Below, in pieces: positions 44,858 to 55,035 of a stretch of 64,000 nt of DNA. Source of the DNA: Caulobacter sp. UNC279MFTsu5.1. Its GTDB lineage: Bacteria; Pseudomonadota; Alphaproteobacteria; Caulobacterales; Caulobacteraceae. The stretch's first letter is position 1; each line of letters begins with the position of its first letter. The stretch lies in assembly GCF_900114015.1 (NCBI RefSeq), contig NZ_FORN01000020.1, positions 1 through 64,000 of the forward strand, given 5' to 3'. Below the pieces are notes generated by a model. It was not told the origin of the DNA and searched no databases. It worked only from the letters and a program-made list of their open reading frames with translations. The position numbers and the translations under genes are program-made.

Positions 44858-45414
44858 GGCGCCGCCACGCGGCAGGCGCCGATGATGGCGTCGAACTGGC
44901 AGTCGCGCGGCTCACGGGTCCAAGCGCGCGCCACCGCCAGTGGAACGGCGGCTCCCGGCGCAGCCAGTCGCACGGCATGCAAGGTTTCCTTCAATCCCTC
45001 TTCCCCGGAAACAGCGGGCTGGGGCCAGCCCGCGACAACGCCTTGATCGGCGACATAGCCGAACCGCACGTCACGCTGGCGCAACCTGAACCGGCGGGCG
45101 GGACCCAAGCGTCCTTTGAGAATCAGGGCAGTCCGCGCCTTGTCGGCCTCCAACAGGGCCGAACAGGACGCCAGGCCACAGGCGGCCGAAAGACTTCGGC
45201 TGTCGCCGGTCAAGGTTTCGGCGTCGACGTCGGCCAGCCAGAGCGTCAGGGCGCGATCGGCGGCGCGACCATTGAGCAACTGCATATGCGTCCGGTTCGC
45301 GGTCAGTTGCTGGCGGGCGATCAGGCTGACGACCAGGCCAAGCCCGCCAATCGCCATGCCCAGGATAGCCAGGGCGGCCAGCATCTCCGCCAAGGTGTAG
45401 CCGTCGTCGTTCAT
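44854..45414 (-). CDS. gspJ: T2SS minor pseudopilin GspJ
   Basis: The 186-aa prepilin begins with a very short leader and cut site MNDDG|YTLAEMLAALAILG, with the +5 Glu intact. The long soluble domain has cysteines (near residues 78, 82, 162 and 180), typical of GspJ tip complexes. The ATG at 45414 overlaps the gspI stop (ATGA), and its stop overlaps the gspL start. Confidence 0.85.
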   Translation of the reverse strand: MNDDGYTLAEMLAALAILGMAIGGLGLVVSLIARQQLTANRTHMQLLNGRAADRALTLWLADVDAETLTGDSRSLSAACGLASCSALLEADKARTALILKGRLGPARRFRLRQRDVRFGYVADQGVVAGWPQPAVSGEEGLKETLHAVRLAAPGAAVPLAVARAWTREPRDCQFDAIIGACRVAAP

Positions 45415-45791
45415 CCGGCCGCTCCCGGCTGACAGATGTCGACGGTCGCGATGCTGTACGTCCGACCGTTGGCTGCCCTGGCCCGGGCGCTGCGAAAACA
45501 AGGTTCGGCGCGTCGGACCGAATTGGTTTCGAAAACCCGGGCTTCGACGCTCCAGTCCAGGCCCTGGTCCCGCCCATGCCAGACACCTGCCTGTCCGGCC
45601 GTACGTTCCAGGCCGTCGCGCAGCAACAACTCAGCGTCGCGGGTCTCACCGGCCGTCTGGCCGGCGCGCGCGCCAATCTGCGCCGCAGCCAACGACAGCG
45701 CCAAGCTGGACGACAGAATGGTGACAGCCACCAGCGCGTCCACGGCCGCAAAGCCGCCCTGGCCCGCCGCTGGACCTGGTCGCTGACGCAT
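45411..45791 (-). CDS. gspI: T2SS minor pseudopilin GspI
   Basis: The 126-aa prepilin has the leader MRQRPGPAAGQGG|FAAVDALVAVTIL. The +5 residue is Asp rather than Glu, a change of a key residue. The short soluble domain and position before gspJ fit GspI. It is the first gene of the operon, divergent from the TonB-like gene across 187 bp. No gspH was found in the cluster. Confidence 0.8.
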   Translation of the reverse strand: MRQRPGPAAGQGGFAAVDALVAVTILSSSLALSLAAAQIGARAGQTAGETRDAELLLRDGLERTAGQAGVWHGRDQGLDWSVEARVFETNSVRRAEPCFRSARARAANGRTYSIATVDICQPGAAG

Positions 45792-45978
45792 AATCTTGTT
45801 ACCCCACGCCCCGACGCGCGCACCCAGAAGCGACAGCTTCCATCGTCTTGTTAACACGCGATACGTGCGGCTGAACAGACAGAGTCGCGCGAGTCGTCAC
45901 ACGAAGTGGACCCAAGGCTCTGGGGTCGCTACCCTTTGGCGCGGTCGGTCAACGGCTGTGCAGAAACTCCGCTTCACT

Positions 45979-46722
45979 ATGCCGCGACTGATTCCCGACG
46001 CTCTGCCCAACGCCCCTGACGAGGTCCGCATCAGCACGATCGCGGCGCTGGTCGCCCTGGGCGGTCACGCCGTGGTCCTCCTGGTCGCCCTGCTGCTTGC
46101 CGGTCGCGTCCAGGAGGTGACAGCGCCCACGGTGGTCGGGGTCACCCTTGTGAGCAGCCAACCAGGCAGCGCGGCGCCGTCGCCCTCGGCCGGGCAGAGC
46201 CCCGCCTCCATCGCGCCTCGCCCCGCATCTCCATCTCCAGACACTGTTTCGGGCGAGCGCCTTGATCGCCTGATCGCGCCCGACGCCCCGCCGCCGCCGA
46301 CCTCTGCCGGGGCGACCTCCGCCGATCGTCGATCCGCCGCGCCGCCCCCCTCGACCGGGGCGGGCGTGGGGTCAAGCCAGGCCGACCAGGGACTGGGCCA
46401 GGGCGAAGGCGCCGAAGGCGTTGACCTCTACGCGGCCGCGTCGCTGCCCAACGTGGGCCAGCGTCCCGCCTCGCCGCCCGCCGGCGACCTTTGGAACAGG
46501 GTGGCGCCCTGCTGGCGCGCGGCCGCGCCGCGCAAGGCCATCCTGATGGTCGAGATCGGCCGCGACGGCGGCCTGGCCGCGCCGCCCCAGGCGGTTCGCA
46601 AGGTCTCCGCTCCAGCCGATCCCCAGACCTTGCTGGCCGAACGCGCCGCCGTACGCGCGCTTCAGGCCTGCGCGCCCTATGCCGGGCTCACCGCGCGAAG
46701 GTGGAGGGTGGTGTTTCCGTAG
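45979..46722 (+). CDS. TonB/TolA-like envelope protein
   Basis: The 247-aa product has one N-terminal membrane helix (about residues 25-43, GHAVVLLVALLLAG), a long Pro/Ser/Ala-rich linker (about 55-150), and a small C-terminal domain with PCWRAAAPRKAILMVEIGRDGGL that resembles TonB/TolA C-terminal domains. Two cysteines (near residues 178 and 235) may pair. Such proteins span the periplasm to reach outer-membrane partners. It faces the T2SS operon from the other strand, so the two may share control. There are no exbBD neighbours, so energy coupling is uncertain. Confidence 0.65.
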   Translation: MPRLIPDALPNAPDEVRISTIAALVALGGHAVVLLVALLLAGRVQEVTAPTVVGVTLVSSQPGSAAPSPSAGQSPASIAPRPASPSPDTVSGERLDRLIAPDAPPPPTSAGATSADRRSAAPPPSTGAGVGSSQADQGLGQGEGAEGVDLYAAASLPNVGQRPASPPAGDLWNRVAPCWRAAAPRKAILMVEIGRDGGLAAPPQAVRKVSAPADPQTLLAERAAVRALQACAPYAGLTARRWRVVFP

Positions 46723-46825
46723 GGGAGCGTCCTGACGGCGCCGCTACCCGCGCCATGGCGGCCGTCGCCTTCAGCCCGTCATGGGGAGACGGGCGGCGCC
46801 AAGGCCGACCGAGGCGAACGCCGAC

Positions 46826-47086
46826 CTAGGGGAGAGGCAGGACCAGCCCGCCCAGCAGGGGCAGCACGACAACCTTGCCGGAGGATCCGCCGGTCGAGGT
46901 CACCTGTGTGCGGTTGTTCGCCGCGTCATAGGTGTACTCGGTCACGCGACCGTTGGTGGACACCACCTTGGTCAAGCGTCCCAGCGCATCATAGGTATAG
47001 GTCTGAGTTTCGGCCGCCGTCGCCCAGGACGGCGCGGCCGCGAAACACAGCACCGCCAAACCGATGAAAAGCCCCGCCCGCATCAT
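46826..47086 (-). CDS. Small exported protein with a single RHS/YD repeat
   Basis: The 86-aa protein has a signal peptide (residues 1-24, ending SWATA). Two YD motifs follow, YTYDALGRLTKVVS and YTYDAANNRTQVTS, one RHS repeat with its partner. A hydrophobic C-terminus of about 16 residues (KVVVLPLLGGLVLPLP) ends it. RHS repeats normally occur in giant secreted toxins or teneurin-like cocoons; this one is minimal and complete, with its own start and stop. It could be a fragment of an ancestral RHS gene kept as a small envelope protein. The tail may anchor it to a membrane. Confidence 0.7.
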   Translation of the reverse strand: MMRAGLFIGLAVLCFAAAPSWATAAETQTYTYDALGRLTKVVSTNGRVTEYTYDAANNRTQVTSTGGSSGKVVVLPLLGGLVLPLP

Positions 47087-47429
47087 CTGTTTCCCGCTCT
47101 CGTTGTGAATCGCATTTAAGCGCGACTGTATGCCGACGCTAGTGGTTTGTATCTCCAGCGGCGATATTTACGATGGGCGGCCGTCGCGCGCGGTCCCACA
47201 CACACGCGCCCAATGGGCGCCTCGGGGACATGCCCTCACGGCAAGGCCTCGCCAGATCGTCCCCGAAGGCCCGTGTGAATGCGTGTCTCCAAAACATCGC
47301 CCTGCACAGGACCCTGAAAACAGGCTCAGCGGATCGGTTCGGGGACACGCCCCCTCCCTCTCGCCTCCAAGAAAGAGAACCTGTCTTCTGGCCCAAACCT
47401 TGCTCCTGCAGGGGAAAGGAGCCCGCCGC
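47087..47429. other. 343-bp intergenic region, divergent promoters
   Basis: The region separates the YD-repeat gene from the acyltransferase gene and has no credible ORF. A GGGGACATGCCC-like segment (47223-47234) recurs as GGGGACACGCCC (47341-47352). No clear promoter match or known RNA was seen. Confidence 0.35.
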
Positions 47430-48545
47430 ATGTCCCAGACCGCCACGATGTCCCAAAACAGCCCAGGCCTGTCTCGAGGCGGCGCGCTGGACCTGTTGCG
47501 GTTCGTCGCGGCGCTGTTCATCGTGCTCTACCACGTGGCCGAGCGGGCTCCCGTGTCGCTTTTCGCGATCCACCCGGCCCTCGGCCGCGGCTATCTGGCC
47601 ACCGACTTCTTCCTGATGCTGTCGGGCTATGTCCTGGCCCGGACCTATGGACCGCGCGTGCTCGGCCAGGACGTTGGCGCGGGCGAGTTCCTCAAGCGCC
47701 GCATCCTGCGCATCTGGCCGGCCCACCTGGTGATGCTCGCGCTGTTCGTGGCCTTCGTCCTGGGCACCGGCGCCGTCGGCCTGGCCCCGCAGAACCCCCA
47801 GTGGTTCCAGTGGAGCCAGCTGCTGCCGCAGGTCTTCCTGATGCAGGCCTGGTTCGTGCCCGGCCCCTCGGGCTGGAACATGCCGACCTGGACCCTCTCG
47901 GCCCTGATCGTCTGCTATGCCGGCTTCCCGGCAGCCTGGCGCGCCACCGCCAGGATTCGCTCGCCCTGGACCACCCTCCTGATCGGCGTGGCGATCTTCC
48001 TGGTCGTGGACTACGCAGCCAAGGCCGTGACGGGCATCCCGGCCCACCAGCTGCCGCTGCGGTTCGGCCTGGTGCGGGGGATCCCGCTGTTCGTCCTGGG
48101 CATGTTGGTCGCCCGCCTTCCGACCAACCTTCCCACGCGCTGGGCTGACGGCCTGGCCGTCCTGGCCGGCGCCACGGTGGTTACCCTGCAGGTCGTCGGC
48201 CGCTTCGACCACGCCAGCCTGGCCCTGTTGGGCCTGCTGATCTACGCTGCGGGGGCTTCGGGGGCCAAGGGCTGGGGCTGGGCCGACCAGGCCGGACGCC
48301 TGTCGTTCTCGCTGTTCCTGACCAACCAGCTGGTCGCCGTGGTCTGGTTCGGCCTGCTGCGCGCCGCGGCTGGCAAGCTGGGCCTCGAGGGCCCGCTGCT
48401 GTGGACGGCCTGGGCCATGGCCCTGCCCGCCTGCGTGGTCGCCGCCTGGCTGTTCGAGCGCTTGGTCGACACCCCGCTCCAGGTCTGGATCAAGGGCTGG
48501 TCGCGCAAGGACGCGGCGCCCAAGGCCGAGCCGGCGCTGGCTTAA
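47430..48545 (+). CDS. Acyltransferase family 3 (OafA-like) membrane protein
   Basis: This 371-aa multi-pass inner-membrane enzyme O-acylates sugars of surface polysaccharides or lipids in known relatives. The active-site pattern is near the start: LDLLRFVAALFIVLYH with R24 and H33, then DFFLMLSGYVLAR. About ten hydrophobic helices follow. The ATG at 47430 is preceded by AAAGGAG; longer frames to 47130 lie in non-coding DNA. With the glycosyltransferase at 29.6 kb it may act on the same surface polymer, but that is an inference. Confidence 0.88.
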   Translation: MSQTATMSQNSPGLSRGGALDLLRFVAALFIVLYHVAERAPVSLFAIHPALGRGYLATDFFLMLSGYVLARTYGPRVLGQDVGAGEFLKRRILRIWPAHLVMLALFVAFVLGTGAVGLAPQNPQWFQWSQLLPQVFLMQAWFVPGPSGWNMPTWTLSALIVCYAGFPAAWRATARIRSPWTTLLIGVAIFLVVDYAAKAVTGIPAHQLPLRFGLVRGIPLFVLGMLVARLPTNLPTRWADGLAVLAGATVVTLQVVGRFDHASLALLGLLIYAAGASGAKGWGWADQAGRLSFSLFLTNQLVAVVWFGLLRAAAGKLGLEGPLLWTAWAMALPACVVAAWLFERLVDTPLQVWIKGWSRKDAAPKAEPALA

Positions 48546-48551
48546 TTTCTC

Positions 48552-48660
48552 CTGTCGTCCCGGACGAGCGCGCAACGCGAAGATGCGGGACCGGGGCCTG
48601 AGCGCGGCGCTTCCGGCGGTCCCGGATCGGCGGCCCTTCAGGCCTTGTCCGGGATGACAG
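48552..48660. repeat. 109-bp terminal-inverted-repeat element, copy 1
   Basis: The ends are CTGTCGTCCCGGAC (48552-48565) and GTCCGGGATGACAG (48647-48660), complementary at 13 of 14 positions. It lies between the convergent acyltransferase and recN genes and is related to 56121-56230 in ends, length and interior (AACGCGAAG..GCGGGACC). It probably forms a long hairpin RNA and may stop transcripts from both sides. Confidence 0.65.
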
Positions 48661-48677
48661 CGTAAAGAAAGCGTAGG

Positions 48678-50375
48678 CTAGCCGATCAGCGCCTTGGCCG
48701 CCGCGCGCGCCGCCTCGGTGACTTCCGCCCCCGACAACATGCGCGCGATCTCCTCCTGCCGCTCGGCGGCCGACAGCGGCTCGACGCGGGTGCGGGTCGA
48801 CTTGTCGTCGCCCGACTTGGCGATCCGCCAGTGGGCGTCGGCCCGGGCGGCGACCTGGGCCGAGTGGGTGACGACCAGCACCTGGGCGTTGGCCGCCAGG
48901 CGCTTGAGGCGCAGGCCCACCGCGTCGGCCACGGCTCCGCCGACGCCCTGGTCGACCTCGTCGAAGATCATCAGCGGCTGGGGTCCCTCGCCGCGTCCCG
49001 CCAGGGCGGCCTTCAGGGCCAGAGCGAAGCGAGCCAGCTCGCCGCCCGAGGCGATGGCCTCCATCGGCCCGAACGGGGCGCCGGGATTGGTCGATATCTC
49101 GAAGGCCACGCGATCGATCCCGGTTGGGCCGGCCCGCTCCTCGTCCAGCGGCTCGACGGCGACACGGAACCGGGCCTTCTCCAGCTTCAGCGGGGCCAGT
49201 TCGCCCTCGACGGCGGCGGCCAGACGGTCGCCGGCCGCGCGGCGCTCGGCCGACAGGGCCTGGGCGGCGTAGAGATAGGCGTCGCGGGCGTCGGCGGCCT
49301 CGCGCTCGGCGGCGGTCAGCGCCTCGGCCGAGGATTCGATGGCCTGCAGCTGGGCGGCGAACTCGGCGCGCTTGTCGGGCAGCAACTCGACGGCGACATT
49401 CAGCTTGCGGGCCATGCCGCGCAGGGCGAACAGGCGTTCCTCGGCCTTCTCCAGGCGGTCGGGCTCAAACTCAAAGCCCTCGGCGGCGGCGTCGATGGCG
49501 GCGGCGGCCTCCTGGGCCTCGACCAGGGCGCGGTCGACCGCCTCGCAGGCGGCGGCCAGCTTGGTGACGGCCGGACCGTCGGCAGGGGCGCCGGCCTGGA
49601 TCGCGCGGTCACGCGCCCGTTCCAGGGCGCGAAAGGCGCTGGCCAGCTTGCCCGACAGGGCGTCGCCGCCCAGGGCGTCGCTGGCGGCGGCGATGTCGGC
49701 CAGGGCCTTCTCGGCCGAGCCCAGCAGGGCCCGTTCCTCGGCCAGGGCCGTCTCCTCGCCCTCGCGCGGATCCAGGCGGTCCAGCTCCGACAGGCGCAGG
49801 GTCAGTTCCTCGGTCTCGGCGGCGGCGCGGTCGGCCAGGTCTCGCAAGGCCGCGGCCTTCTCGCGGGCGGCGCGCCAGGCGCTCCAGGCCGAGGCCACGG
49901 CCCCGACGCCGACCGCCCCGAAGGCGTCCAGCAGGGTGCGGTGCGTGCGCGGATCCAGCAGGCCGACCGTCTCGTGCTGGCCGTGGACCTCCAGCAGCAG
50001 GGCGCCCAGGTCCTTGAGCACCCCGACGCTGGTGGCCTGGTCGTTGACGAAGGCGCGCGAACGGCCGTCGGGCGACAGCTGGCGGCGCAGGACCAGGTCC
50101 TCGTCGCGGGCGTAGTCCAGGCCCTTGTCGTCGAGATAGGCGAAGGCGGCGTGGTCGGCCGGCGGGGCGAAGATGGCGGTGGCGCTGGCGTGGCCTGCAG
50201 CCCCCCGACGAACGAGTCCGGCGTCGGCCCGCGCGCCGGTCGCCAAGCCCAGGGCGTCGAGGATGATCGACTTGCCCGCCCCGGTCTCGCCGGTGAGCGC
50301 GGTCAGGCCCGGACCGATGGCCAGGTCCAGGCTTTCGATGAGCACGACGTCGCGGATGGAAAGGCCGATCAGCAT
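48678..50375 (-). CDS. recN: DNA double-strand-break repair ATPase RecN
   Basis: RecN is an SMC-like ATPase used in double-strand-break repair. The 565-aa product has Walker A GETGAGKS at residues 29-36, a long coiled-coil middle (about 165-360), and the C-terminal signature and Walker B (ASGGELARFALALK, then LMIFDEVDQGVGG). A consensus SOS box lies 45 bp before the ATG (50375), so LexA control is likely. It follows bamD on the same strand behind that gene's terminator, so it has its own promoter. Confidence 0.97.
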   Translation of the reverse strand: MLIGLSIRDVVLIESLDLAIGPGLTALTGETGAGKSIILDALGLATGARADAGLVRRGAAGHASATAIFAPPADHAAFAYLDDKGLDYARDEDLVLRRQLSPDGRSRAFVNDQATSVGVLKDLGALLLEVHGQHETVGLLDPRTHRTLLDAFGAVGVGAVASAWSAWRAAREKAAALRDLADRAAAETEELTLRLSELDRLDPREGEETALAEERALLGSAEKALADIAAASDALGGDALSGKLASAFRALERARDRAIQAGAPADGPAVTKLAAACEAVDRALVEAQEAAAAIDAAAEGFEFEPDRLEKAEERLFALRGMARKLNVAVELLPDKRAEFAAQLQAIESSAEALTAAEREAADARDAYLYAAQALSAERRAAGDRLAAAVEGELAPLKLEKARFRVAVEPLDEERAGPTGIDRVAFEISTNPGAPFGPMEAIASGGELARFALALKAALAGRGEGPQPLMIFDEVDQGVGGAVADAVGLRLKRLAANAQVLVVTHSAQVAARADAHWRIAKSGDDKSTRTRVEPLSAAERQEEIARMLSGAEVTEAARAAAKALIG

Positions 50376-50419
50376 GGCGCGCAGGATCGCCGGGAATCAC
50401 GGTTTTTCAAAGGGGCCTT

Positions 50420-50434
50420 GTTCTCGTGGCGTTC
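50420..50434 (-). promoter_or_regulatory. LexA (SOS) box, alphaproteobacterial type
   Basis: The sequence GTTC-TCGTGGC-GTTC matches GTTC-N7-GTTC, the direct-repeat LexA site known in alphaproteobacteria, at every defined position. It sits 45-59 bp upstream of recN, the right place to block its promoter. The neighbour recN is a classic SOS gene. Confidence 0.75.
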
Positions 50435-50463
50435 TCGTCGCCCTCGAGGCTCGCCCGGGAACG

Positions 50464-50494
50464 AAAAACGGGCCGATCCTGGAGGACCGGCCCG
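50464..50494 (-). terminator. Rho-independent terminator of bamD
   Basis: On the minus strand CGGGCC and GGCCCG (50489-50494 and 50469-50474) form a hairpin followed by five U's (A-run 50464-50468). It begins 9 bp past the bamD stop and separates bamD from recN. Confidence 0.75.
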
Positions 50495-50502
50495 CTTGAA
50501 AT

Positions 50503-51492
50503 CTACATCCCCAGGACGCCCATGATCCCGCCCTTCTTGGGCTTGGCGGGCGCGGCGGGCTTGGTCTCGCCGGCCGTCGTGGGCGCTCCATCGGCGGGCG
50601 TGGCCGCGGCGGGCGGAGCCAGGGTCTTGTCCTTGTCGTGGGTCAGGCGGTCGAGGAAGTTCTTCTTGTTGCCCGCCTTCAGCGGCTCGACCGCCGGCTT
50701 CAGGTTGTTGGCGGTCAGCAGCTTGTAGGCCTCGGCGTACCAGGGGTCGCCTGGGAAGTTGTAGCCCAGCACCGCGCCGTTGCGCTTGGCCTCGTCCAGC
50801 AGGCCCAAAGTCAGGTAGCTCTCGACCAGGCGGTAGAGGGCTTCGGGCGTGTGCGAAGTGGTCTGGTGGCGGTCGACCACGGTGCGGAACCGGCCGATGG
50901 CGGCCAGGGTCTGACCGTTCTTCAGATAGTAGCGGCCGATGGTCATTTCCTTGCCGGCCAGCTGGTCGCTGACCATGTCGATCTTCAGGCGGGCGTCCTG
51001 GGCGTATTCCGAGTTAGGATAGCGCTGGACGACGTCGCGCAGGGCCGCCATGGCCTGCTCGGTGGCGGCCTGGTCGCGGTTGACGTCGACGATCTGCTCG
51101 AAATAGCAGACGGCCTTCAGATAGTAGGCGTAGGAGGCCGACGGGTTGCCCGGATACAGGCCGATGAAGCGGTCGGCGTCCGAGATCGCCTCGTTGTACT
51201 GGTTGCCCATGTAGTGGGCGTAGCCGGTCATCAGGATCGAGCGGCGCGACCATTCCGAATAGGGGTGCTGGCGCTCGACCTCGCGGAAATAGTCGACGGC
51301 CTCGTTCCAGCTGCCGCGGTCCAGGCGGTTGGCGCCGGTCGAATAGAGCAGCTCCACCGGGCGCTCTTCGTAGGCCAGGGTCGGCTTCTTGCGCTTGCCG
51401 GCGCAGGCGGAGACCGACAGGGCGACCAGCACGGCGGTCGCGACCATGGCCACCTTGCGTCCCGAGAAATTACGAAGCACGGACTTTATCAC
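50503..51492 (-). CDS. bamD: Outer-membrane assembly lipoprotein BamD
   Basis: BamD is the essential lipoprotein of the BAM complex that inserts beta-barrel proteins. The 329-aa precursor has a lipoprotein signal with lipobox SVSAC (C30), then five TPR-like repeats (for example AVDYFREVERQHPYSEW, AISDADRFIGLYPGNPS). It starts at GTG (51492). The Pro/Ala-rich tail ending KKGGIMGVLGM is longer than in E. coli. It stands between recN and lpxC, an envelope cluster, with its own terminator. Confidence 0.95.
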   Translation of the reverse strand: MIKSVLRNFSGRKVAMVATAVLVALSVSACAGKRKKPTLAYEERPVELLYSTGANRLDRGSWNEAVDYFREVERQHPYSEWSRRSILMTGYAHYMGNQYNEAISDADRFIGLYPGNPSASYAYYLKAVCYFEQIVDVNRDQAATEQAMAALRDVVQRYPNSEYAQDARLKIDMVSDQLAGKEMTIGRYYLKNGQTLAAIGRFRTVVDRHQTTSHTPEALYRLVESYLTLGLLDEAKRNGAVLGYNFPGDPWYAEAYKLLTANNLKPAVEPLKAGNKKNFLDRLTHDKDKTLAPPAAATPADGAPTTAGETKPAAPAKPKKGGIMGVLGM

Positions 51493-51683
51493 CCTCGAAG
51501 CAAACGTGCGCCCCTGCGCCGCCGTGCAAGGCTTCTACACCACGCCGATGCGGGCGCAAATGGAAGCCGAGCCGTGACGAGGATACGCCCCAAGACGCAT
51601 CCCCCGGGGAATCCGCCCAAACGCTACAGACATCGGCTTTTTGACCAAATCAGGTCGAAGGTCGACGCCTTCGTATCAGATCG

Positions 51684-52580
51684 TCAGACGGCTTGCGCCA
51701 GTTCCACCGAATGGGCGCGCATCCGCCAGGCGGCGGGGTTGGCCATCAGGGCCCGGACGATGGCGTTGTTCAGGCCGTGTCCGGCCAGCACGCCCTCGAA
51801 GCGGCCGATGATCGGCGCGCCCAGCACATAGAGGTCGCCCACCGCGTCCAGCGCCTTGTGGCGCACGAACTCGTCGGGGCGGCGCAGGCCTTCGGGGTTC
51901 AGCACCCGGTCGCCGTCGATGACCACGGCGTTCTCCATCGTGCCGCCGCGGGCCAGGCCGATGGCGCGCAGGGCCTCGACGTCGCGGACGAAGCCGAAGG
52001 TGCGGCAGTCGGACAGCTCGGCGCGGAACGACTCTTCGTCCACGGCCAGGTCGACGCGCTGGCGGCCGATGGCCTTGCTGGCGAAGACGATCTCGAAGGC
52101 CACCTCGAAGCGGTCGCTCGGCGACAGGCTGGCGCGCTTGTCGCCCTCCTCGACCGTCACGGTCTCAAGGATTTCGATATAGCGGCGGGCGGCTTCCTGC
52201 TTGCGACGGCCGGCGCGGTCAAGGATCTGCACGAAGGGCTCGGACGAGCCGTCCATGATCGGCACTTCCGGACCGTCCAGCTCGACCACGCAGTTGTCGA
52301 TGGCCAGGGCGGCCAGGGCGGCCATCAGGTGCTCGATGGTCGAGACGCGCACGTCGGCGGCGTTGTTGATGACGGTGCCCAGCTGGGTCTGGCAGACCGC
52401 GTCCGGCTTGACCGGCACGCGGTTGTCGCGGTCGTGGACGTCGGTGCGCACGAAGACGACGCCAGCGTCGGCCGGCGCGGGACGCACGGCGACGCGCACG
52501 TGCGAGCCGGTGTGCAGGCCCACGCCGGCGAAGATGACCGGTCCGGCGACCGTATGCTGAAAATATGCCGAAGCCGACAC
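51684..52580 (-). CDS. lpxC: UDP-3-O-acyl-N-acetylglucosamine deacetylase LpxC
   Basis: LpxC carries out the committed zinc-dependent step of lipid A synthesis. The 298-aa product keeps the zinc ligands H84 (STIEHLMAAL) and His/Asp in VRHKALDAVGD near residue 236, and the catalytic base His in LAGHGLNN near residue 266. The usual start of the family (YFQHTVAGPVIFAGVGLHTG) follows a GTG at 52580. The 5' leader carries a nested hairpin (52601-52636) that could influence translation. An SD-like GGTAAGGG lies about 8-10 bp before the GTG. Confidence 0.96.
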   Translation of the reverse strand: MSASAYFQHTVAGPVIFAGVGLHTGSHVRVAVRPAPADAGVVFVRTDVHDRDNRVPVKPDAVCQTQLGTVINNAADVRVSTIEHLMAALAALAIDNCVVELDGPEVPIMDGSSEPFVQILDRAGRRKQEAARRYIEILETVTVEEGDKRASLSPSDRFEVAFEIVFASKAIGRQRVDLAVDEESFRAELSDCRTFGFVRDVEALRAIGLARGGTMENAVVIDGDRVLNPEGLRRPDEFVRHKALDAVGDLYVLGAPIIGRFEGVLAGHGLNNAIVRALMANPAAWRMRAHSVELAQAV

Positions 52581-52600
52581 TTGAAACCCTTACCTTGACC

Positions 52601-52636
52601 AGCGGGGCGGTTCACCGACCGCCTTCTCGCCCCGCT
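52601..52636 (-). promoter_or_regulatory. Nested hairpin in the lpxC leader
   Basis: An outer 8-bp stem (AGCGGGGC, 52601-52608, with GCCCCGCT, 52629-52636) and an inner 6-bp stem (GGCGGT, 52606-52611, with ACCGCC, 52618-52623) share bases 52606-52608, so they are alternatives. They lie 21-56 bases upstream of the lpxC start. The rest of this 289-bp gap (to 52869) shows AT-rich promoter DNA near 52690-52750 and nothing else. Confidence 0.35.
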
Positions 52637-52869
52637 TACCATCTAGGGCCAATGCTGCGTCGCGGCAAAGCAAGTCCTGTTTCCGATTGTTACCTCTCTA
52701 GCCGTTTGTTTTTGATGGCTTTTCTGGACGATTGAAGGTCATATTTTCGTCGCATTGCGAAGCTTGGAGCTGCGAAGGACGATCTTGCGCCGATCCCCTG
52801 GTCTCGCTGGCATGTCGTCGCTAGGCTTGCCCCTCTTTCCGGCGACAACGCCTCCTGGATGCCGTTTCG

Positions 52870-54975
<2,106 letters not shown>

Positions 54976-55035
54976 TACGCTTATAAATTGCAGCTGTTCG
55001 CCCCTTCCGTTAGTTTGGCCCCGGAAGGGGCGATC

